A DNA stretch of 64,000 nt from assembly GCF_000002075.1 (NCBI RefSeq), contig NW_004797574.1:573187-637186 (forward strand). Direction: 5' to 3'. Of this stretch, positions 47,601-59,600 are shown piece by piece. Positions within the stretch are counted from its first letter, which is position 1; each line of letters starts with the position of its first letter. Made by a program: the position numbers and the translations under genes. This DNA is from Aplysia californica. Lineage: Eukaryota > Mollusca > Gastropoda > Aplysiida > Aplysiidae. The notes below the pieces were generated by a model. That model was not told the DNA's origin and made no database searches. It worked only from the letters and a program-made list of their open reading frames with translations.

Positions 47601-50600
47601 ACTACAGTGTGTTCTTGTCATTTTGAAATATTTGGTATTGCCTTGTCTGTTTTGAGTGCAATTTTGTGGATGGAAATTGACTGGAAAGTCATTGATGTTT
47701 ATTTTTTCTATGTCGCGTCGTTATTTCTTCGCGAAACATGATAAATGTATCTTTTGTCAAAAACCTTGTAACTTTTTTATCTTTTTTTCAATATGCATGA
47801 AATTTGGACACACATTGCAAAATTGGAAGTGCTTTTACTCCATAATAAACTTTTTTGGGTATCTTAGAACACTTTTTTTTTTTCTTTCTTTGTGACTGTT
47901 ACATGTTGGGAAATTTTATCTTTTTTTCCCCTGTCCCTCCCTCTAATAACAGAGCACTACATAGACAACAGTGGTCATATCATGATGAAATTACCTTCAT
48001 TTGATAGGAAATTCAATTTCCTTTCCAATGGTATGTAATTTGACATACTTTCTGTGGTATTTTATATTCTATGGTAAATCATACTAACCATGGGTGCCGT
48101 GAAGGCGAAAATGGTCAAAATACCAAGAACTGCTGAGAGTTAAGGAGGTTCAACCAAAAAAACAACAGATCCCAGATAAAAAACCCGACATTACTTTCAA
48201 GCCACTAGTGCATGAAGACCACAGGGGAAAAACGATGGTTGTCATAAACTGGAAATTGTGAGGGTGCCAAGTTTAAAAGCTTGTGGACTCAAAACTTCAC
48301 ATTTGTTTGACTGGTGGTTTATTGTTAAGTGTTGTAGAATGGGAAGTCTAACAACAGTAATCAACAAACAGTTGAACAGAAATACAATTATGAGTCAACA
48401 AGCGTTCAAAATTGATACCCCCACGATTTTCAGTTTGTGACTACCTTAGTTTTTTTCCCTTGCAGTCTTCACATGAGTGCCCAAATAGCAAACAGATCCG
48501 AGAGAGCACACACGACTGACCTGTTGCTGCTGTTGCTGTGCGTGAAGGTCCAGCGGCATGCTGGGGTAACTGTGTAGGGGAGGGAACCGCTGCTGTGTGG
48601 CGGGGGCAAACTGGGGGAGAAGTTCTAACATTTTCGAGCTCCCAATCTCTGCTGGAAAGAAACATGGAAGAATAGTGTGGGTTAGTCATAATACAGTCTC
48701 CTAAGACATTCCACATCAACATGATAATGGTCATTTACTGCTGAGAAAAAGGAAGACAGACCGAAACAACAGAAGGAAAGAAATGAAGTAGGACCTGCAA
48801 GTGGCCCTCTCCAACCGCCCACTTCAAATTTTCGAACACAGTTTAGTTTTTTAGTTTTAGTAGACGCTTTACGGCGCTCGCAACCGCATACGGTCATATG
48901 AGCGCCAAAGGGACGAAGTCAACAGAGAAGTCCTTACAGGGAATCAGACTTGCTCTGCTCTCCTCTCTAGCTTCAACAGCACAAAGTCTACTTCGACCAT
49001 CAAGGCACCCCGGAAATAGCAGGTCACAAGAGAGTGACAAACATACAAAAGAAGTAGAGGAAAATGATTGAAAGGATTAGGAAAGAAAAAGCAGCAGTTC
49101 CCTGTTATAGTTCAGGCACAGTTATGAGCATGACATTGTTGGATCAGCCCATTTACAATTCTACTGTGTATTAGAACAAGTAATGTCCCCCCTTTGGGAA
49201 TGGCCTAAAGACAGTGGCACCAGGGGGTGGAACACAGTTTGGAGAGGGCCTCAACACCAAATAAATGACCACATAATATGAAAAAAAAACCTGTTGAATT
49301 ATAATTGACCCAGTGCACTATTACGAGAGCATTTTTATCATGATCTAGCTCACAGCGATGTGTATACAGAAAGCAAATGAGTAGACTCTACATAAACACA
49401 ATGATAAAAGTACAAATATTTGGTGAGAAGAGTGCTAAGACTACCATTCTCTTCAGATAATAACATGAGAGACCAATAGATCTATATCAAATGGCAATAC
49501 TTTGGCGGGGTTTAAAACAGGGATTTTACAAACAAATTTCTTCCCCCACCTCCCCCTATGCAGTTAACAAAATACAAAAAAAGAACATTCTAGAGAGTCA
49601 TCATCATTGCCTTTCTCACCCTGCACCAGGGTATAGGCTAAGAATAAACACATTCCACCTTTCTCTATCCTGGGCTAGCCTCTTTATGTTATTCCAGGTC
49701 TTCCCACTTTTGTGTACGTGAATTTTACAGAGTACTTTTATATTTATCCGCCGCTTATACCCTTTTGAGAGTCGCGGGAAGAAAGAGACGTCTCTCTGCC
49801 ACCAGCCGGAGAGTTTGGATTAGGGGGATGACATGAGCTGTTAGTGTTTCCCTGACTCCATCTATCCAAGTCTTTCTCGGTCTGAAGAGTAGCACAAAAA
49901 AAAAACAACTCACCAGGCCTGAAGAAATGCTGTTGTTGTTGCTGCAACTGCTGCTGCTGCTGCTGTATATGGGAGATTGAGAAGCCCGGGGGCAGGTTTC
50001 TCAGAGGAGGCTGAGTATTGTTCTGGTGTGCTGTTGGGGCCACCGAGTGTGCGGGGAAGCCGGTACTGTGTGGGGGAGAGGCCAGCCGCCGGCCCTGGAG
50101 GTGTGGCCCGGCCGCCTGCTGGTGTAGACTCTGTTGTTGGTGCATGCCGTTCTCCTTCTCTATAAGATCTGCCAGGCCTTTGAATGATTCAGCGCACGGA
50201 TCGAAACCTGAGGAAAAAAATTGAATCATCAGTACAAGGTGATGATGTTTTGTTTGAGCGACTCATCAGATGCGCATCGACACAATAACAGTCATTAAGT
50301 GCTGGGAAAAAGAGATACAGACAAAAACAACAGAAGGAAAGTAACCTAATTTTAAAGAATGTATTATATTTTATGAAGGAGTACTACTTTGACAAGTCTG
50401 TAAAAAAGATAACCAGTCATAGACAGAGCTAAGTACTCATCTTTAAAGGAAAAACGATAATATCAAAGCTGTCCTCAGAAGAAAAGCAATTTGATATCCT
50501 TTGAGAGAGCCTAATATTGTGGGTAAATTGTTGCAAATCTTGCTAAGGGCCACTTTGAGAGTCCATTTTTTTTCCTTGTGGGCATACAACATCCATGCCT

Positions 50601-53600
50601 AAACTCCATGATTTTCAGTGGATGGACCCGCATAATTCAGCTGGACTGAGACACATTTGAAACCAGTGGTATCTGTTACATGTGTTGAAGAATATAACAA
50701 ATCATAATTCTTTACTTTGAAAAAGCAAGAAAAGATGCGTTAAGTATTATGTCTACAATTTTTACAAGACTGAAACAGTTTTTCTCTGTCCTTTGTTTTC
50801 TGAGCCGAGAACAGTTGGGACAGCTTGCTGACTTCATGATGTTTCTCACTGACCTAGATCATCATCTGGAGGCAAGTCTTTGCTTTTAAACCCAAAGGCA
50901 GCGGACCAGTCTGTGCTGGAGGACACCGGCAAGGAGTCCGCCATCTCTGGATTTGGCAACGAAACATTTGGCATTTCTGCAGAAGAGAGAAAAACGAAGG
51001 TATAATCAGAACACAGCGAAACCCGTTAAAACATTATTAATTAGTCTAATTACCACAGATTAATCCTATCCACCTTTTTAGTTACGTTTTAGTAAGAGTT
51101 TAACAGTACTTAAGACACAAATAGGCCACATAAGTACAAAAAACAAGAGGTGCTACTAGATATATAGTAACATACAATGAAAAGTAGGACAGATAAGCAC
51201 GATAGATGTTTGATAGGAAAGAAGGAGCAAACCGCATCAGAACACCTACCAACCACCACGTAAACGTAGGTAAAATTAAAACAAAGCCAAAACAATTTAT
51301 AATAAGCAACAAGTCACATTACAACGGGGCCAATCGCATCAATCTTCTACACGGTTGTTGTTTATGGCAACACAGCATAGTAACAGATGCACATTGTCAG
51401 AAACAAAAACAGTATAGGGCGGACGGGGGGAAGAAATTCCATGACAGGTGTCTGTAATAGCAGATTTGACTTTTCTAACCACAGAGCCCACCAAACCAGC
51501 CAGAAGCAACTAGTAGCGCAAACAATCTTGGAACAATCAAGCAGACGAGACACGTTAAATAACCAAGGCCAGGACAAACCTTGTGATGATGCACTTGGTG
51601 ACGGGGCCTGCTGGGGCCGCGCAGGACACCCTGGGGGAAGCAGATTATTACCAAAGAATGAAAGACCTTGGGCACCATTGGCTTCGGACATAACTGGCCT
51701 TCTGTTAGACCCAATAGCACCAACCATACCGCATAAGACAGGATCTCCAGACTGATGCGGATGTTGAAGCAACGAACTCTGTGGGGGAAAGACAAACATT
51801 TCAGATGAATAAAAAAACAACACAAAACCAACGAATGACTACCACAAGGCAGTAAACTTTTATGAAAGTCCCCTACAGCTGTTCATTTACATTAGTCTCT
51901 CTGTAAAATTCAACAAGATATGAGGAAGATATATGAATTTCTACGGAGGGACTCAAACAAAAAAATTGGCTCTCGTATTTAGCGTGAGTTTGCGAAAAGA
52001 CGAACACATCAATGCAATAATGATCATTCAATGCAGGAAAGACAGACAGACAAATGACACAATAAAGAAAAAGAAAAGAGGTAGAACTTAGAGGTGTTTT
52101 AAAAAGTAACATAGAGAATAGGAGGAGAAGAGACAAGGACGATATTTTAAGTTTTAGAAAGGTTTTACAGCGCCTGCAACTGCATAACACAAGGACGATA
52201 GATATTGGAAAGGAAAGAAGAAGCAAAACCACACCAGAGCACCCTGCAACCAACAGCCGAGAAAAGTTTAAAGCTATGGTACTCACCTGCCCCTGAATAC
52301 CGAGCGTTGTGTTTGGGGAGCTGACTAGGGCAGAGGGTGGGGTGAGGCTGGCAGGTGGGCTGGTCACCGACGACGACGCAGAAGACGCAGCGGCAGCAGC
52401 AGACCGAGGCGAGACGGGTGGCTGCGGCTGTTGCTGACTGCTGGAACTGATCGTGGGCGGTGTAGGGAGTGGAAGACCTCGGGCAGGAGGCACGGCCGGC
52501 CCGTTGCTGAGGGGGGACAACTCCTCCCGCTCCCCACTCGGGGATACTGATGAGCTATTGCTACCACCTGGTGGGTTATTACTACTGGGGAAACAGCGAC
52601 ACGTCACAAAGCGAGTTAGTACAGAGAAGCACATCCACGGAATAAAGGTCATTTAGTGTTTAGTTTAAGTAAGACTTACAGAACTTGTACAACACAATAG
52701 ATCATAGAAGTGCATAAGACTATAGGCGTTAGGAGAGTAACATTTTTTTTAATAAAAAAAGAGGCCAGATATGGATGTCTGACAAGAAAGAAGTCACTTT
52801 GTGTACAGAAAGAGCAAGACAGACAGACAAATAGAAACAATACACGGGGGTGGGGGTGGGAGATGTAAAAAACCTATCAGTAGTGTCCTCCACCTATACA
52901 CCTGCACTTAACAAATTGTACAAACATTTAAAAAGCTGTCTGAGATTTCTCTGCACTAAAATCTGTACCACCTTCTTGCTTTAGATCACCTCTAATTGGC
53001 CCCTTGCTTCTCAAACTCAATATATTGACCCTCAACAAACACCTAAGCTCATTACTGCCGTAAGCTGACAAAAAGCCTGTTTTTTTGGTGTTTTTTTTTT
53101 TTTACTTCACAGCAGTTTCGAGAAAAAGAGGGTTTTTTTTTGTCAACGTAACCATTTAAAAATAGAGTGACTCCAAAATGTGAATTCTAATTTATTAAAA
53201 AACTAGTCAGTTTCATGTTGAATTTTTCGCACAAGTAGGGTAACTGATCAGGCTTTCGATTTAGCAGATAAAAAATGTTGTTGTCAAAATGGAAAAAAAA
53301 GGCGTTTTGTCAGCTTACGTCAGATTATTCTCCCAAGTCAACCATACTGGTGTTCAAGAAAATATCATGTTAGTTTAGATTCAGAAAGTTTTACCGTACT
53401 TGCAACACAATAAGGTCATGTAAGTGCTGAAGAGTGGAGGTGTTACAAGAGACAACAAACACAAAAAAGAAGGAGGAGAGATAAGACAGTAGATGGTTTG
53501 ATAAGAAAGAATAAAACCACACTAGACTGCCTGCCAACCACCCACGAAGATATCTCATATTAGGTGCGAAAGATAAGAGGCGTCGGTACACAGCAACACA

Positions 53601-56600
53601 CAAAGAAAAGGAGGAGAGATTATTACAATAAATGTTTTGGGAAAGAAGGAGCAAACCATACAAGAGTAGTGGCCACCAACCACCCACAAAGGTTCTCCAA
53701 CCACCTGCATTAAAGCTGAGGAAAAAGCCTCACCTGTGTATATGATTTTCCTCCATTGTACCATTGACGGCACCGCTACTCCCCCTCTGCCGGCCCGCCC
53801 CCACGGCCCTGCTACTGGAACCGCCTCCCATCTCCGGAGGGGTGCCCGTTCTGTGTTGGCTTTTACCGTTACTCGACTGGAAGGAAACAGAGGGAAACGT
53901 TTAGGCCACCAAAAAATGTTTACTTGTTAGAGTAAGTTTTGAGTAAAGCGGAAGCACATCGACACAACAGCGATTATGTAGCAGTGCAGGGAAAAGAGCA
54001 AGACAGGAAAAACAGAAGGAAAGTAAAGAAGTAGAATATAACAGTGGCGCCCTCAAACCACCTCATTATTAACCTTTCATCAAAGTCGTTTACTTTAGTG
54101 CAATCTTTTCCCCCACAAAAGAACAAAAACGTTCCTGGGAGAGATTCACGTAAAAATCATTTATCATCCAAGCATTACATGCCCATTCCAATGCAAATGG
54201 CGTCATCTGTTTTATAAACACTGCTCAGTTTGCTTTTGGTTCATTTTCCCCCTGTGTGGGGAGGGGGTTTTTTCTTTTCTTTTTTTTTTTTTTTTGGGGG
54301 GGGGGGTGTGTTTAATGCCATTTTCTGAGCACCTACCTGGGCCCTACAGCTGGAACCTGAGGAACTCTCCCCTTTACTGCCACCGCCCGGGGCCGGGGAG
54401 CCCGCGGGCGACTCCAGTAGCGGCCAGCCCGACGACTGCGAGTTCTGTTGGCTCTGACTGCCCGCCCCGCCAGGGTTGGGTAACAATGGACCCGACGAGG
54501 GGAGCGAGTGCTTGATATCACCTGTCATGTCCATCAACGATGGAATCACGTCGGAATTCTCTATAGACTGCGGAGACGTAGACTTTTTCCTGCAAGTAAA
54601 AAAGGTGAGAGGGACGTGTACGTTCAGGTCTGTGGACAGAACAGGTGGGGTGTTTCGTTCAGAGAAATAAAACCCTTCCTGAAAAAGGGGCAAAAAAATT
54701 ATGTCCCTCCTACACTTATGTTGTTGTTTTCAAATCCTTTTAGCTGCAAGCATTTGGCTCTTGGTGGCGCAATGCCTCCCTCAAGTAACCACATGTCCTT
54801 GTCATCTGGTCAACGCCAGAGTAGAGCAGGCTTTGTAAGTCTGTAGGTGTGTGTAGGAGCCTGCGTTGATGAACTGCTAGGTTTGGGCAGTGAAGGAGAA
54901 GATGTTCAACGGTATCCTCGTGGTACTCACAGTGTCTGCAATGGGGTTCCCACATTGGGTAAATTCTGTTTATGTGCTTGTTGGTGAGTAAATGTCCAGT
55001 GCGGGCTCTGAAAATCTGCTACTCTTATAAATACAAATGTGTCTCTACGCGGTAGAATCAGGCGCTTGACAATTTTGTGCATTTAGAGTTATTGGTATCA
55101 TCTTAAAGCTTGTTAATTCGACCAGGTCGCCTGGTTTCAGAGGTAAAATTAGCGACAAAATGGAAGCCAAAGTTTGGTAATCTCCAACGCTTGAGACTCC
55201 TTGGAAATTGAAAACGTACATTTGTTGTGCCTTTAATCAATGTTTTTCAGTAAAATCCACGCAGAAATACGTTTCTAGTTCTTTTAGTTTTAGTTGAGGT
55301 TTTACGGCGCTCGCAACTGCATAAAGTCATATGAGCGCCAAGGGGTTGATGTCCACAGAGAAGTCCATACAGAGAATCAGACTTACTGTGCTCACCTCTC
55401 TAGCTTCAACAGCACAAAGTCTGCTCCCCCCTAAAGACACTTCAATCAGTGGCACCGCCCCGGGGGGTAAATATGTTTCTGAACGGACATACAAGGCGTT
55501 AAGCCAAAAAACAAAAATAACAATGACAAAAAAACTATCAAAATGGAAGTAAAATGCAGACATCTTCTATTTCATTATTTTGATGAGCGCCTGATTTCAC
55601 CACGATGCCTCACAAATACTGAAGCATACAATCACCTCTTTTTCGGATTCTATCTTTCAGCTGTCTGAAGTCTGGACCACAACATTTTTCTCCAAAACTT
55701 GCTATCAATAAAAGTTTCATTTTACCCTGTTCACTTATTTCTTACATCAAAGAAACAACCTGAGACATGAGCAACAGGGAGATGTTTATTCATTAAGAAA
55801 CGTGTATACTTACAATTTTGTATGAGCAGTGACGTGATTATTTGCAGAATTTTGAGCATTCAAAAACTGTTCTATCAGCATTTGTTCATACTCTTGATGT
55901 TTCCTGAGGAAAAAATCAGATTGATGTATAACCATGAGAAAAAAAGGCCAACCTGTTACAAATACAACTAACAATTTCACTCTTATTTTTAGGTTTAGTT
56001 TTACTTAGCATTTTACAGCACTCAAAACATTGTCATATAAGAGCTGAAGATTACAGGTGTTATAAGAGAGTACTACACACAAATAAGGATGACAGGTATT
56101 TGATAAGAAAGAAGGAGCAAACCATACCAGAGCAAACAACAACCACCCATTAATTCTGATTTTACTTTGGCTGGATAAAAATCAGACACAGAAAACAAAT
56201 TTTGTCTTGATTAATTTGTTTCTCTTCTAAACACTTCATTCCATGTCATAAATACTAAAAATGTTTACGTACAAATAAACATGTGACACTAATCAGTGAC
56301 AAGAGATCACAGCATAAAAAAAGCTGTTACATTGGTCATTCTTTATACTATTAATGATGTCAATAATTTTAGTCCGCGAAATAAACCCCTTGAATGAGAA
56401 CAAAGCCAAATATTATCAAGAATCAGCAGGGCCCTGCTATAAAATGAAAATATCCCACTAGAGCATGAGCCATCACCTATTAGGAGTGTCTACACTTTGC
56501 CTTTGGTGTCAATGGAAAGAAACTAGTTGTGCTTCCAAAAATATAAAGCCTCACTTCAATGACTAGTGTGCTTACCCTGCTTGCATTTCATCTTTAGTAA

Positions 56601-59600
56601 AACTAGCAGCTTCTTCTCCCAACTCGTGTAAATACATACAGTCCTGGGGAAAGGAAAAAAAAAATATTCATGAATGCACTCTGCACAAAAGTCCTTGTCT
56701 TTACACTGACCTTGAGTATCCAATTTCAATATTAGTGATAATTTTGCACTGTACACGGAGCAATATATTCATCATCAACTACTTTTTAAGAATTGTGGTG
56801 CTAACTTTGAAAGATAACAAACAGGTGTAGAGGTAACAACCAAACTATAAAAATGAATGGACACTAAAATATATCTGACAAAAACATGTTCACACTGATT
56901 ATAATAAACACTATGCAGAATGTATTATGGATCTTGTTAAAATAAAAATAAGTCTCGAGGGACTTCAACATGCTCTGCTATTTCTTAAACCACGTGCAGA
57001 AAATAACACAAGTAATTATAAAAACACTACAAGTTACTTACATTCTTTTGGCAATGGGAGCCTTTCAAAAAATGACTGCAGTATTTAGTAGTTCCTAGGG
57101 ATGTTTTTAACGTGCGCGCATCTACATGAACATTGTTCACAGTAAGAATCGCTCTGAGAGCATCCTCTGGTTTCACATAAGTAACATAGGCACTCGCACT
57201 TGGACCCTGGGGGAAAAAAAATGGAGGAATCTCGATGAAAGGCGAAGCATTGAAATAGATAATTAATTATTTTCCCTTTTTATTAATACAAAGAATCAAC
57301 TGTCGCTTAAACAGCCAGAGTATTTGACGGCAGCAAATCTTTTGTTGTTACTTCTCACATGAGAGCAAGAACCTGCTAAACACTTCCGTTGATATTTTAA
57401 TCTCCAGAGCATTACTTCAATTAAACTTTCCCATTATAATTTGTGACTGCCAGGGGAGAGGGAAGAAAAAAACCATTCAAGGGTTATTGTTATTCACAAG
57501 GAAAGCAATGAATGTAGTGCATGGTCTATGAAACAAAAATTATTCATAAACTTAGATGAACAATTGCATGGTACACATTTTGCACAATACGAAATTTAAA
57601 TACAAACAGAAACATAGTACTCTGCACACGTTAGTCAACAACAATGAAATGTTTTGAAATGTTTATGGACAAACAAACTTTGTTCTTTATCATTTACAGT
57701 CAAGTTACAGAGAGTTCAGACCAGACAGTTTTGTTACAATTGTATAAGTTTAATGTGATGTTAACCCTCCCCGCTCTAATCCATCTCAACACACCTTTGA
57801 GTTTGCTTTTTGAGACATCCCCTGTAACATCTATCATGCCCATAACTTTGGTTTTTCAGAAGCCCCCCCCCCCCCCCCCATCATTGTATTAGTCAGAAGA
57901 GGGTTATACAACACAAAATTTGACATCGTACATCTACCAGTCACATAAAAAACACACCTGGGAGCCTGCGTACGATGTACTCTGATTTATCACCACCTTA
58001 TGAATCTTCCCAAATTTGCCAAAATACTCGTGCTTTTTTAGCACCTCAGGATCTGCAAGTCGAGGGGACAGACCTACCACAAACACCAGGTTCCTTTGCA
58101 CAACCCTGGTAAGATACACACATACGCACATTTTACATGACTGCCACAATATTAAGGAACGGGATAGTTAGCAACAAGTACAACTTACCACTTTTTAATT
58201 TATCAATGTTTTGAGTTCTCAGCTCATCAAATGTGAGCATTGTAAGGATTTTAATGGGTATTTGAGATATATTTAGCATAAAATCCATCGAACTCGTCTT
58301 TACATTAATTCCACAAATAATATTTCATTACTTAATACACACCACCAAAAAATGTTAAACATCAAAATTCATCAACAAATCATTAACCCATAGACTGCAA
58401 ACTGTATATGCACCCCTAACATTGAGAAAAATTCCAGTGCATGAGACATCACAGACCTCAATCAACAGTTATTTGTTTATTTTATGAGACGGATAAGTAG
58501 ATGAAATAAAGAGAAGGCTTTGTCTACTGGCATGGACTAGGCAGAACAAGCCATATGTTAATAACGAAAACATGGAGACTAAACAAGCGCTCTGGGCCGG
58601 GATTTTAGCTGGTAGGAGATGCGCCTACACTGCAGTCAACAGGTTAATAATAAAAAGTCGATATTAAATACCAAATGAATACTGGGATGGATAAAAAAAG
58701 CATTTCAGTCCATAAAAGAGAGACATGACTGGAAAGCAATTTACCTGACATTGGCTAAGTGTTTTCTGTTCTCCGCAGCTTTTTGCTTTCTTTGCACATC
58801 TTTTTGTTTCCTCTCTTTCTTGATGTTTTGCAATCTGTTGCCAGGAAAGACAAACATTTAGCAAAGCCTACACTCATCACAAATTGGTCACCCTTTGTTG
58901 AACTTTAAAAGAAGACACTTTATCACCAGAAAAAAAACCCAACAACAAAAGCAATCAATTATCTTGAACTTTGACCGTTCTGTAGATATTCGATCTCCTC
59001 ATCACAAACAATTAGTCATAAGCTTATGCCATCATAGAGCACAGCCTGCAGTGAGTCATTACTGAGACATCAACCAGTTACCCAAACTCTCAAGTAATTC
59101 CAACACTGACAAAATGCTCTCAAACTCTACTTAACCTATTTCAGAAAATCCAAAATGAAACAAACAAAAACAACATCAAAATCATTCATTTCTCCGAATA
59201 ATTGTAACAGAATAGGGCTGCCCACCCACCAGCACATGTTTCAGTAATTAACATAAATAACTAGTAATCTTGTTTTAAAATTTGTAATATGGCCATGGAA
59301 TGCAATTTGGTCTTTCTCCCCCCATAGTGTCAAGGACGAATGAAATGTAAACTAAGGAGTGATGAAAGTGGTATCTGTTGGCTTTTCCTTGTCCAGTGAG
59401 GAAAAAAAGGACCTTGTAAGTGTGTGGTTGTTGTTAAATGTGTGGTTGTAAGTTATTGGCTGTCGGCCTGCCTCAGTTAAAAACAAAAGAAAGGGACTTG
59501 GTTGTTTTGTTTTAATAAGTTTTTTCTAGTTCCAGTAAGAGTTTTACGACACTTGCAACACAACAAGGTCATATAAGTGCTGAAGAATAGATGTGTTACA

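Noticed and set aside
51362-51823. Longer minus-strand frames (118 and 153 codons) around a CNOT4 exon
   Set aside because: They are read-through of the exon 51778-51580 in its own or a shifted frame into intron sequence.
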